Of a DNA stretch of 64,000 nt, positions 26,589 through 36,700 are shown one piece after another. Position 1 is the first letter of the stretch; each line of letters starts with the position of its first letter. Location of the stretch: contig CANOMQ010000020.1 of assembly GCA_947567595.1 (NCBI GenBank), positions 1-64,000 on the forward strand, in the 5' to 3' direction. A program made the position numbers and the translations under genes. This DNA comes from an uncultured Lachnospiraceae bacterium. Its GTDB lineage: Bacteria; Bacillota; Clostridia; Lachnospirales; Lachnospiraceae. The notes beneath the pieces were generated by a model, which was not told where the DNA came from, made no database searches, and saw nothing but the letters and a program-made list of their open reading frames with translations.

Positions 26589-29500
26589 TTATGCTGTTTT
26601 AAAGCTCCTCTTTTTGCGGCTGTCACTTGTTGCAAATAAGATGATGGAAAGGCAAGCCATGCCTGTTGCAAGGAACCACTTCGGATGAATCGGATCGCCT
26701 GTTGACGGCGTCTGATCCAAGGTCTGCCCTGCAATCAGATTGTTGGTATCCACATAAATGACATAAGGTGAAAAATGTGGAGGTACAAAGGAAATACATG
26801 CAATTCCGTCGATTGTCGTAAATCTTGGTGTAAGCTGCTGTAAATTTCCGTTGTCACAAGCTGCCACTCTCGCGTTTCCTCCGTACTGGATCAGCACGTC
26901 AGGAATCGGCATTGTTACTGTTATGTTCAAACCATAGGTGTCTGTAATCTTGTTTTGACCAGTCGAGTCATAAAGTGAAATATCCATCGGGAAGTATGCA
27001 AGTCCGTCAAGTGAGCCATATTTGTTAATCAGGGACTCCTCTACCGCCGCTGTTGCTTCCGCTGACTCTGAAATCCGCACGATAAAATTATCCGTTGAGC
27101 CGTCAACCGTGATTGACGCTACATCTTTGTTGGATACGCCGTTCTTTGTAATATAAATCTTATTTCCGTTGTTGTCCGCTGTGCCAGTCTGGTTTGTCAC
27201 GGTGCCGCTTGTTCCGGTCGTTGTCGTGGTAGAGCTGCTTGGCTTGTTTGTCACCGTGGTCGTACTCGTGCTGGTGCCCGGTCTTCTTGATGGCTTTCTG
27301 TCATCGTCATCATCATCGTCGTCATCATCGTCGCCAACCCTCGTCTTATAGTTTGCCGTAACCGTTACGTCTGACTCCGGCATGACGATTGTCGTGGTTG
27401 ATGAGGTTGCATTTGCAAAGCCCAAGCTTGTAGAGCTGCTTGTCCACTTGCTGAATACCTTGCTTGACGAATCCGGCGCGAATGCTGAAATCGATACAGT
27501 CTCGCCTGCCTTGTACTCGCCCGTTCCGCTTCCGTAATTGACCGTGAGCTTGTATTTTTTCTTGTTGTCGTCGTCATCACCGTCGCCCGGCTTGTTTCCG
27601 CTGCCGCCATTGCCGTCCTTGCTAAAGTTTGCCGTAATCTTAACGTTCTCGTTTGGCATAACGAATACCGTGCTGTTTGCAGTCAGTCCGTCAACAAACA
27701 GGTTTGTATGTCCTGACGGGTCAACAGACCAGTACTGGAACTTGCTTCCGTCCGTCTTGGTATCCGCGACAATCGTAATCCGCTCGCCGCCCTTTGCCTT
27801 AATCTCTCCTGTTGTACCGTTTGCCGTACCGTTCTCAATCGTCAACGTGTACTCGTTGCCGTCCGGCTCGATAATGCTCGGATCCGGTGTGTATACCGCC
27901 TGAATGATTCTGTCCTCTGTTACGTTCTTCCACGGCTCGTTGGAACCGGTAAACTGTGTGCCGTCTGCCAAAATACATTTCCACTCGGAGAACTTATATC
28001 CTGACCGTACCGGAGTTGAGAGGCAGACTGCGTCTGCACCGTGGTCAACGTACTGCGGATTGTCAACCTGCGGATCCTTAAGCATGGAGGTATCGTAATC
28101 GATAAAGGTTACCTTATGCTTATCCTCGCCGACAAATTCAATATTGTCATAGGTCGGGTGCATTTTTAAATAGTAGTTATAAATTGCGCTGTTTCTTGTA
28201 CCAGTCGAGTCAAACTGCGGCCCCCTGATTGTTACCTTCTGTCCGCTCGCCAGATTAAATGCCGTCTCACCAATTGCACACTGCGGGTTTGGTATGGTAA
28301 CCTCCAGCCTGTTGCTGCTGGTATCCAAAAATGCCTCTGCACCTATTACCGCTATTGTTTCGGGAAGCTTAACCGTATCAAGCTTTGTCGCCTTGTAGAA
28401 GCAGCGCTCCGGCAATGTGGTAATCGAGGTCGTGCTTAAATCCGCCTCCGTAATCTCATCACAGTATGAAAACGCTTCCTTTGCAATACTCACTACATCG
28501 GAAAGATCCTTATCCCCTGACTCCACGCCAATCTTAAAGGATGAATTGTTTGTCTTGCTGTTTCCTCTGCCCTCCAAGCACTCAACAATTTCAAGTCCGC
28601 CCAGTCCGTTTGCCTGATCCGTCGTATAAAGTATCATATTGCCAAAACGCACATACGGATTTGCTTCGGGAATATCAATCTGTGTAAGGCTTCTGCAGTT
28701 GCGGTATGGCAGTGCGCCGATGTCCTTCATTGTCTCGCCGTATTTCGTGCTTAACAGATTTTCACAGCTCATAAACGCATAATCCGGCAGTGAACGCACG
28801 CTTGTAAGGTCAATTTTCGTCAGGTTGTCATTTCCTACAATTGAATTTTCCACATAATCGTGACCGTCATAGTTGCGCCAAATCACGCCGCTTGTCGTAT
28901 CATCGGGACCTGTAAGCTTTGCTACTGTTCCGCTGTAGGAGGACTCTGCCAGAAATCCGCTGAATAAACCTGCCGTAACGCCAAGCTCATCCAAGTCACT
29001 TTCGGCGATATAACCGCTTCCGGCATAGATATTTTTCACATCACCGTATTTTCCATAAGTCAGCACATTGTTGAGGTTTCTCTGGGCTTTGTCGCTTCCG
29101 TTTATGGCAACCTCAACCTGTTTGCCTGTCTTTGTACTGGTTCTTGTCTCTGGCGTATATGTCCTTGTCAGATAAGCAATGTCACTTGCATTCGCCGCAT
29201 TATTATAATACGCATTCGCATCAATGCTGTCCACACCCTTCGGGATTGTCATGAACAGCGTATAAAGCACAACATCCTCCTCACTGTAGTGGTTGTTGAT
29301 ATTGTACGGTCTGTCTACATAATTATTGGTAGCCCGCAAACCGCTCCACTCTTCAAATTTATCCGTAATACTATAGCCGGAATCACCGTTTGCCCATTTT
29401 TTCAGGATTTCCGCGTTGACAACGTCAATCTCCTCATAGTGCGGATAGTCAATCAGCGTACTCTCACCCGTCGCATTGTCACGGAGGATTGTCAGGTTGG

Positions 29501-32222
29501 TCGGCGCATCCGTCTTGTAGCAAATCTGGACGCTGCTGCCTGTCATCGTCTTTCCGTCAGCACTCATTGCAAGCTTAAACGGTGCGTATGAAGGATGGAC
29601 AGCGCCGTGGAAGATCAGGAAATCCGAGCCTGTCTTAAACGCATTCTCCTCTATTTCCAGCGCCTCTTCCCAGTAATTATCATCATCACCATACAATCCG
29701 GTCTTTGTCTGACTGAAAACCACATTTTCAAGGCTTGTACAGCCTGCAAAGGCATCCGCCCCAATAAAGGTTACGGAGTCTCCCAGCTCTACCCATTGCA
29801 GCTTTTTACAGTTTTCAAACGCGCTTGCATTGATTTTCTGTACAGTACCATCCGTAATAACAACCTTGTATATTTTATCCTTTACGTCATTTCCAAAGCA
29901 GTTGTCCGCAATCTCCGTGATGGTATACTTACCGACCTTCGCCGGAATTTCCACTGCGATGGAGTCAAACTCACCCTTGTTGTTTTCCTCATAGCCGGAC
30001 AGGATTGCCGTCTTCTCATCAACAATATCAATTGTCGCAATGTAATCGTCCCTGTTTTCCTGCCCCACGCCGATTTCAATATGCTCCACACCTGCATCGT
30101 CCGTAAACATGTACGGAATGACACCCGGATCACCGTTTTCCAGCTTATATCCGGGAATTGCCTTCCATGTAAGCTGTCTCGGGCTTGCCTTGGTATCCCT
30201 GCTTGCGCCGTGCTCCGGTCCTTTTACGTAAAACTCCTTGTTCACAACCTCACTAAATAATTTTCCCGGAAGGAACTCCGCGTCATACGCCCCCTCAGGG
30301 AATATGGCACATTCAAGATATTTGCAGCCTGCCAGTGTATGGTCCGGTATTAATTTACCGTCCTTGTCCGTCACACCATTTCCCATTCTTCCCGGGAAGG
30401 TAACGGTCTTTAAGTTTTCCCTGCCTGCAAGAATGTAATCGCTGTCTAATAACGTATTTTTGTCAGCCTGATATGCAATCTGGTTCATATAAGAAGGGAA
30501 TGCAAAGCTCTCGAGCGCTCCGCCGTCCTGATCAGCAGTCAGGGCAAACGCAGCCTGTCCCATCTTGAAATTCGTACTCTCGCCTGCAAAATGAACCGTG
30601 CTAAGCTTAGAGCAGCCGAAAAATGCATACGGATCAATAGTCAGCGTACCGTTCTTCAATCCGCCCATTGTGATGCTTTTAATATCTGAAAAATATAAAC
30701 AGCCTGCACCAATGTTCTCTACATACTCCGGAAATACAATATCACTCAGCAGCGTATTGTAAAATGCCATGCAGCCAATGGTCTTTAACTGTGAATTTTC
30801 ACTTGTAAACTGAACTGACGTAAGGTGTACACAGCCGGAGAACGCCTCATCACCTAAAATTTCGCAGTTGTCATCACTGATTGTAACCTCCTGTAAGTAT
30901 GTGGAGTTTGAAAACGCCGCCTTACCGATAAACAATACAGAGGAAGGAATCGTGATGCTTTTGATTTCCTTATTGTTGATAATATTATTGTTTTTATCGT
31001 CTATATGATCCTTGCTTTGCGGATCAAACGCGTTTGACGCGATACCCCTGATGGTTACCTTTCCGGTCGTCAGATAATCCTGATCGTCATTTTCCTGCTT
31101 TCCCTTGGGACCCTTTCCGCCAATATTCTGCGGTACCCATACCGGTCTGCCATTCTTTTGCAGCTTCACGAGCTGGTACTCTGTTATGTCGTCATTATCG
31201 TCACTGCGCAGTCTTTGGCAGATTACATAATCCACAATATCCTGATTGTCATTGTTATCGTCGTCAACCTTCTCATTTGAGCGGATATAGCCAAATGTCT
31301 TTGAAAACGTTGTAAGCTCTTCGCTTGGCTTGTCCGTGGTCTGCGCATATAAGCCCTGAATCCCACTGACCGCGTCATTCCACTTGGTTGCATCATCCTG
31401 TGTAAGGTTCGCATCATCCTTTGCCAGAATATCGTCCAATACGGCAACATAGTCATTAATGGAGTTATTATATTCCTCTATCTGTGTCTGATGCTCTCCA
31501 TAAGCCTCCGGCGCATAATCCTTCAGAATTTCCTCTGCATTCTTAGCGGAGCCATTATTTACATTGATATAGGTATTAACCGTATCCGTATAGGACAAGG
31601 TTCCCGTTGCTTCGTTGGTAATCTCTTTATTGGGCGATTCCGTTGATATGATTACCGGGGTTATGGGATTGAATTTCAATGTAGCAATTACCGTTGTACC
31701 ATCCGTGTCCTTTAAGTCCACATCCGCTTTTGAATAGGTACTAAGATTTTCGGTCTTATAGTTCAGGGTATATGTCTCCGAATCAAATTTTTCATAGACC
31801 TTTCCGAAATACGCATCATCCATCTGGATATAATCGTAGTATTCCGTATCCTTTATCTGAAACTTTTCCCTGTTTTCCGCAAAGACACTTTTTGTAATGA
31901 CTGCATTTTCTCCCGCATTATCCATGCGGACATCATATGCGTCAATAAACACATCACCCTCGATATGCTGTACGGTCTTTGTATCTCCTTTATACCGGTC
32001 TTCATTTGCAGCAGGGTCATATTTGTCTGAAACCGTGCCGACATACTTGTCTGCCTCATCCCGCAGATTGACATCCCCGTCAATGCCGGATGCCTGCATC
32101 GAACCATAGTTCTCCACCGGAATTGCCGCAACTACGACAGCCATTACTAAAGTTATCGAAGCTATGGTACGCTTTACTCTCCTTCTTAACCTGTAGTTCT
32201 TTTTCCCTTTGTTTTTCGTCAT
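26589..32222 (-). CDS. Giant BspA/InlB-repeat surface protein with TPSTG sorting signal
   Basis: This secreted protein of about 1,877 residues has a signal peptide (KRTIASITLVMAVVVAAIP), a 350-residue N-terminal region of unknown fold and several LRR_5 blocks (roughly 395-700, 780-890 and 1195-1370). InlB-type B-repeat/Flg_new_2 domains follow (about 1425-1650; YKFSEWKC, MPNENVKITANFS). Next are an 11-Asp run, a Ser/Thr-rich wall linker and a further domain. The C terminus is sortase-type: TPSTGDP, a hydrophobic stretch, then RKKRSF. It follows the class B sortase by 12-28 bp and is its probable substrate. The start is chosen at ATG 32222 after GGGGAG; ATG 32237 is possible. A role as adhesin is inferred. 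Confidence 0.92.
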   Translation of the reverse strand: MTKNKGKKNYRLRRRVKRTIASITLVMAVVVAAIPVENYGSMQASGIDGDVNLRDEADKYVGTVSDKYDPAANEDRYKGDTKTVQHIEGDVFIDAYDVRMDNAGENAVITKSVFAENREKFQIKDTEYYDYIQMDDAYFGKVYEKFDSETYTLNYKTENLSTYSKADVDLKDTDGTTVIATLKFNPITPVIISTESPNKEITNEATGTLSYTDTVNTYINVNNGSAKNAEEILKDYAPEAYGEHQTQIEEYNNSINDYVAVLDDILAKDDANLTQDDATKWNDAVSGIQGLYAQTTDKPSEELTTFSKTFGYIRSNEKVDDDNNDNQDIVDYVICQRLRSDDNDDITEYQLVKLQKNGRPVWVPQNIGGKGPKGKQENDDQDYLTTGKVTIRGIASNAFDPQSKDHIDDKNNNIINNKEIKSITIPSSVLFIGKAAFSNSTYLQEVTISDDNCEILGDEAFSGCVHLTSVQFTSENSQLKTIGCMAFYNTLLSDIVFPEYVENIGAGCLYFSDIKSITMGGLKNGTLTIDPYAFFGCSKLSTVHFAGESTNFKMGQAAFALTADQDGGALESFAFPSYMNQIAYQADKNTLLDSDYILAGRENLKTVTFPGRMGNGVTDKDGKLIPDHTLAGCKYLECAIFPEGAYDAEFLPGKLFSEVVNKEFYVKGPEHGASRDTKASPRQLTWKAIPGYKLENGDPGVIPYMFTDDAGVEHIEIGVGQENRDDYIATIDIVDEKTAILSGYEENNKGEFDSIAVEIPAKVGKYTITEIADNCFGNDVKDKIYKVVITDGTVQKINASAFENCKKLQWVELGDSVTFIGADAFAGCTSLENVVFSQTKTGLYGDDDNYWEEALEIEENAFKTGSDFLIFHGAVHPSYAPFKLAMSADGKTMTGSSVQICYKTDAPTNLTILRDNATGESTLIDYPHYEEIDVVNAEILKKWANGDSGYSITDKFEEWSGLRATNNYVDRPYNINNHYSEEDVVLYTLFMTIPKGVDSIDANAYYNNAANASDIAYLTRTYTPETRTSTKTGKQVEVAINGSDKAQRNLNNVLTYGKYGDVKNIYAGSGYIAESDLDELGVTAGLFSGFLAESSYSGTVAKLTGPDDTTSGVIWRNYDGHDYVENSIVGNDNLTKIDLTSVRSLPDYAFMSCENLLSTKYGETMKDIGALPYRNCRSLTQIDIPEANPYVRFGNMILYTTDQANGLGGLEIVECLEGRGNSKTNNSSFKIGVESGDKDLSDVVSIAKEAFSYCDEITEADLSTTSITTLPERCFYKATKLDTVKLPETIAVIGAEAFLDTSSNRLEVTIPNPQCAIGETAFNLASGQKVTIRGPQFDSTGTRNSAIYNYYLKMHPTYDNIEFVGEDKHKVTFIDYDTSMLKDPQVDNPQYVDHGADAVCLSTPVRSGYKFSEWKCILADGTQFTGSNEPWKNVTEDRIIQAVYTPDPSIIEPDGNEYTLTIENGTANGTTGEIKAKGGERITIVADTKTDGSKFQYWSVDPSGHTNLFVDGLTANSTVFVMPNENVKITANFSKDGNGGSGNKPGDGDDDDNKKKYKLTVNYGSGTGEYKAGETVSISAFAPDSSSKVFSKWTSSSTSLGFANATSSTTTIVMPESDVTVTANYKTRVGDDDDDDDDDDDRKPSRRPGTSTSTTTVTNKPSSSTTTTTGTSGTVTNQTGTADNNGNKIYITKNGVSNKDVASITVDGSTDNFIVRISESAEATAAVEESLINKYGSLDGLAYFPMDISLYDSTGQNKITDTYGLNITVTMPIPDVLIQYGGNARVAACDNGNLQQLTPRFTTIDGIACISFVPPHFSPYVIYVDTNNLIAGQTLDQTPSTGDPIHPKWFLATGMACLSIILFATSDSRKKRSFKTA

Positions 32223-32249
32223 GTTTCTTCTCCCCATTTTCCTATAGAA

Positions 32250-33455
32250 TTACTTAATCTTTTTTGCCACCACGACAAACCTGCCCTTATTCTCCTGATA
32301 ATCACAGGTTGACAGCGTAAGAAGCCTGTCCCCATAGGCGGCTGTTACCCCCGTGTCATATAGCGACAATGCTGCCATCTCATTCAGATAGGAATAAAAC
32401 TCCTTCTCAGAGACCGCATTGATAAACTGATAATACTTAAAGTTTACATCCTCCTCCGAGTAAACCTTCGAGCGAAACACATACATGACCTGATACTCAC
32501 CCTTTTCATATATTGTATCAAACTGTATGATTGGATGCTCCTCGTAATACGTCTGCTGACTGTATTTATTCAATGTCCCGAACATCTTTCCCGACTTCAT
32601 GTGATGCCCATAGAGAATGATATTGTCGCATCCTTTTATGACATCACACTGGTAGTCCATAAAAATACACCCGTTCTTATCCTCCTCCTGATTGAAATTA
32701 TGATTCAGATAATATTCATTATTGACTGTCTGCATAACAGGATAGTCAATTATTGTATCGTCAATTTTTACCCATCCGATTAGCTTTTGGTTCTTATTTA
32801 TTATTGCCTGATATTCCGGGAGCACGTCAGGCACTTCCACCGTCTCATCCGTATAATGGATTTTTACGCCCTTAGAGCCTGATAACGGCGCGCTTGCACC
32901 TGCTTCCTTTAGCGCCACTAATTCCTCAAACTCTTTGGCGCTTTTTGCCGACACCTGATAATAGGCGCCCAGATATCCAAAACTTACCAAGCACAAAAGC
33001 ACGCAGACTGCCATCACCAGCTTTCGTTTCCGCTCCCTTTTTTTCATAATCAGAAGGATTTCCTGCTGCATCCTCTGATCCATGTCCTCCAGCCGGATTT
33101 TGTCTTTTCCCGTATTGTGCGCCTTTTTTCTGCCCTTTAGTGCGCTTTTTAGCTTTTCAAGCTCCTGCTTTCTTTTCTCCCTGTTTTGGCGCTCCTTCTG
33201 TTCCTTTTGCGCCTTTTCCTCCTGAAGTCTTTGATACAGCTCATAAATGTTGTCGTCAAACTGTCTTCCGACGATGGACTCAAACGCATATCCTCCGTTT
33301 TTTAATTCCATATACAACGCTTCAATATCCTTTGGATTATCCAAATCAAAATCGCCGGTAATGGAATCAATGAGCTGCTTGTCCCGAAGCGCTGCCTGAT
33401 ACTCTTCCTGCGTACAAAAGCGCCTGCCCTCAATAGTCCATTGTAAGTCCGTCAT
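32250..33455 (-). CDS. srtB: Class B sortase, first copy
   Basis: This 401-residue membrane sortase carries catalytic His in IILYGHHMKSGKMFG, Cys in LLTLSTCDY and Arg in GRFVVVAKK. The class B assignment follows from the YGHHM and TLSTCDY context and the long N-terminal extension. A cytoplasmic N-terminal part of about 165 residues, highly charged and probably coiled coil (RKQELEKLKSALKGRKK), precedes one TM helix (about 170-190). It is the first gene of the operon encoding the giant TPSTG protein. The start is ATG 33455 behind AAGGGGAG; the in-frame TTG at 33476 overlaps that site. Confidence 0.93.
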   Translation of the reverse strand: MTDLQWTIEGRRFCTQEEYQAALRDKQLIDSITGDFDLDNPKDIEALYMELKNGGYAFESIVGRQFDDNIYELYQRLQEEKAQKEQKERQNREKRKQELEKLKSALKGRKKAHNTGKDKIRLEDMDQRMQQEILLIMKKRERKRKLVMAVCVLLCLVSFGYLGAYYQVSAKSAKEFEELVALKEAGASAPLSGSKGVKIHYTDETVEVPDVLPEYQAIINKNQKLIGWVKIDDTIIDYPVMQTVNNEYYLNHNFNQEEDKNGCIFMDYQCDVIKGCDNIILYGHHMKSGKMFGTLNKYSQQTYYEEHPIIQFDTIYEKGEYQVMYVFRSKVYSEEDVNFKYYQFINAVSEKEFYSYLNEMAALSLYDTGVTAAYGDRLLTLSTCDYQENKGRFVVVAKKIK

Positions 33456-33571
33456 TTTTTCTCCCCTTCTATCCAAGCTTACATTGTAATACGATATCCG
33501 TCAGATTAAACTGCCGTGTTCCAAATATTTACATAAACCTTTTATTTTAATTAGTTTACATATATACTATT

Positions 33572-33599
33572 ATTGTACTATATTTTCTGTTAATTTCAA
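33572..33599 (-). promoter_or_regulatory. Promoter of the sortase-LRR operon
   Basis: On the minus strand TTGAAA (33594-33599) is followed after 16 bp by TACAAT (33572-33577). It lies about 115 bp upstream of the sortase start in an AT-rich 220-bp gap that otherwise holds only the terminator of the BIG2 protein gene. Confidence 0.6.
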
Positions 33600-33656
33600 G
33601 TGTTTTTGCATTTTTTTATACAACTTTGTCTATTTCTTTTCCTTTCACATTGTTAT

Positions 33657-33697
33657 GTAAACAAAAACGCAGGCTATCTGCCCACGTTTTTGTTTAC
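33657..33697 (-). terminator. Terminator of the BIG2 surface protein gene
   Basis: GTAAACAAAAACG and CGTTTTTGTTTAC form a 13-bp stem with a short GC extension, seven bases past the stop codon at 33704. Confidence 0.75.
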
Positions 33698-33703
33698 AAA
33701 ATA

Positions 33704-36700
33704 TTATTTTACGGTGACTGTCACATTGACGGTTACCGGCTTTGCCTCTGCGTCGGCGTCCTTAAACCGAACCTGACACGCCAGCTTATAGGTGCCCTTT
33801 TTGACACTCAGCTTATCGCCTGCCAGTCCAAAGCTGATTGTGCCGTTGCGAAGCAAATCGTTTGACAGGGAAAACTGCTCAGCATTCTGACCTTTTACGT
33901 CAAACGTAATGCCGGAAATGCTGTTTAATCCAAGACTGCTGTTCTGTAGTGACAACGCGGTCACGTATTTATTGGAATTGCCCCTGTACAGGTTTCCTTC
34001 CTTTGGACTTAGGACAATCTTTGGCAGCTTGTTAACCGGTTTTATTTTGACATCCGTCTCAATCTGATATCCGTTCTCGAGTGTGGACTGCACGGTCACT
34101 TTGTATGTCGTTTTGCTTGACATACCCGCTATCCCTGCTTTCGCCTTCACCTCAATCTTCTGATCCTGATTTAAAACAGCCGTAAAGAATTTCTGACTGT
34201 CACCTGTTACCTTTACAGAACGGACTGGTGATTCGATGCCGGAAACCTTTGGCGTGTATACAATTGATGTCGCATTGCGTTCCACCAGATTAATCTTTCC
34301 CTTTGGTGAGGACAGTGCCACCTTTGCAGCCTTTGTATCCGCAATTTTTATGGTCAGGGACGCTTTTTTGATTGTCACCTCCGAATCGCCAACCGCGATT
34401 GTTGCATACAAATCCAGTTTGTAACTTCCCGGCTTAACGGCACTCTGGCTGTCCTTGACCAGACCAAGGTCTATCGCCTGTCTCTTTGTGCTGAACTCAT
34501 AGTAGAGAACCCTCTTGTCATCAATCAGCGCCTTCGCTGTCCCGTCATATGTCATTCTTATGATTTTGACATCATTTCCGCTTACAGAGACAGGAATCCT
34601 GTTGATTCCGTGATCCTTCATATTCGTCCCCATGTTCAGCGTCAATTGCCTGCTTCCAAGCGCGAGTGTCAGCTTATCCGGTGACTTGACATAGTTGATT
34701 TTACCCTTTATGTCAACATCCTGCGTCCATTCGTTGTTTTGCAGCGCAACCGTATACGAGGTGCTCTTTCCGCCATAATAGGTAATGCTCATGCCGCCTT
34801 GTGCGTTGATGGACGGCTTCTCCAATCCGTTTACGGACTTTGGCATGGTAAGCTGCATTGACGCGCTCTTTAAGACAAGCTTTTTCTTCGTTTTTGCATC
34901 CACGACATCCACCGCGCCGGATATCATACCGGGACAGATTGTAAGGCTCGTGCTGCTGTATTTCGGTTTTTTATTTTCCGTCTTTACCTTCACGTCAATA
35001 TACTGCGGCTCATTGTATCCGACAAAACGAACCTCTAAGCGCGTCTCTAAGCGCGGCGATTTTGAATCCGTAAACAAGCCGATTGTGGTACGGTCCAGCG
35101 TTCCCTTTGTGCCAAAGGTCACGGTCTTACTGTTTTTATTGTACGTCCCATAAAACCGTTCCTTATAATTTTGCGAGCCTGCATCCTTGACAGACGCAAT
35201 CTCATAGTTGCTTGAAATGGTATAAACCGCTGCCGCATCCCGGTAAAACAGATTTGCCTTTTGCTTTAATTTTATGGCAGCCGTGGGCAGGGTTACCTCC
35301 GTAACAATGGTTATCGGATACTGGTAGCGCCCTCCTTTTATCGTTTCGACCTCAAGCGTCGCATTGGTTGATGTTTTTTTGTCATAGCCCTTTGCAGGCG
35401 AATTGTCCCTGATTGTCATTACGGACATTCCGTTTACCGGAAGCTTTGCCGAAAAGCTTGGTGATTCCGCGTTCTGCTCCAGTACCCTGACCTTCTTGAT
35501 GGAATTACCGTTTTGTTCCTGCAGGGCAAACGGCGTTCCGATTGTATTATTCTTGTTGACCGTGATAACCGCCGACTCAACCACCGGCTCATAATCCATC
35601 ACATTGATTGTCAGGGTACCCACAAATGCCCCCGGATCCCCCGCAACCGCCGTAATCTGTACGATACCGACGCTCTTTATGGTCAGCACCACATTGCCGT
35701 CCTTATCCGTAACCAGCTTTCCGGTCTTTTTATCCACGGTAAAGGAAGCCACGGTCTCGTCATCTGACGCCCATTCATATGTGATGTTTTTTGCAGGCAC
35801 TTCATTAATCGTTGCCGCAAGCGCGATGGAAACAGGATACTTCCCGTCAACCCTCTTTACCTCGTTGACATCAACCTCCATCAGTTTCTTTTCGGGAAGG
35901 AACGTAAAGCTTTGCTCCGCTGTCTTTACCGGAGTCAGGACAATATTATCCACACAGTCCTCTAACGGCACGGTAATGCTGAATGTCCTTGCAAGCATAT
36001 CATTGCCCTCAAGCGTCCCGTTATCAATGGACAGGGTAAACCGGAACTCTGCCACGCCGCCGTCCGATTCCTCTTTTGTCGTAATGACAATCTGCTTCTT
36101 ATCCACAGACGTTACCTGTGCGATATCGCCGTCCGAAATCTTAACGCAGTTCACGCTAAGCCGTTCGTCTATTTCCTCCCAAATGATACTGCGCCCTACA
36201 TATTCGTAGGAAACCTTGAAGACCTCCTCTTTTCCCCTGTTAATCAGGCTCCTTCCTTCAATGTTAATTCCTGTAATACGCGTTACCGCAACCGGAAGCC
36301 TTGCCGAAAACGACGCATACCCCTCCTGCGTATAAGTGGCGCCATAATACTGGACAGTCGCATCATCACTGGCGGAAAGGGATATCGAGCCGTCATCCCA
36401 CTGCCAGCCCTCGGGAAGCTCGCAGTATTCGAGCGTCCTGTCAACATTCTCAATATAGCTTCCGATTCCTGCCTCCGCAATCTTTGCCTTTTTCTCCGTC
36501 AGCGAGAACAACCCCGTTACGGAAACAGACATATTTGTCACATGCGCCGTTCCGTTTAAGGATACCCGCAGCGTTGCCGTTCCCGAACCGATTGCGGTTA
36601 TTTTTGCCGTAGTCGCCGAAAGCTGCTTTACATAAAGGACATTTGGATCCGAGGAAACAAATGTCATCCGGTGTGTATCATCCTCAGAGCCCATTGGCAG

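Noticed and set aside
27302-27337. CATCGTCATCATCATCG-type repeat that could suggest a microsatellite locus
   Set aside because: It encodes the Asp run of the wall linker in the giant LRR protein and is explained by coding, though its length might vary among strains.
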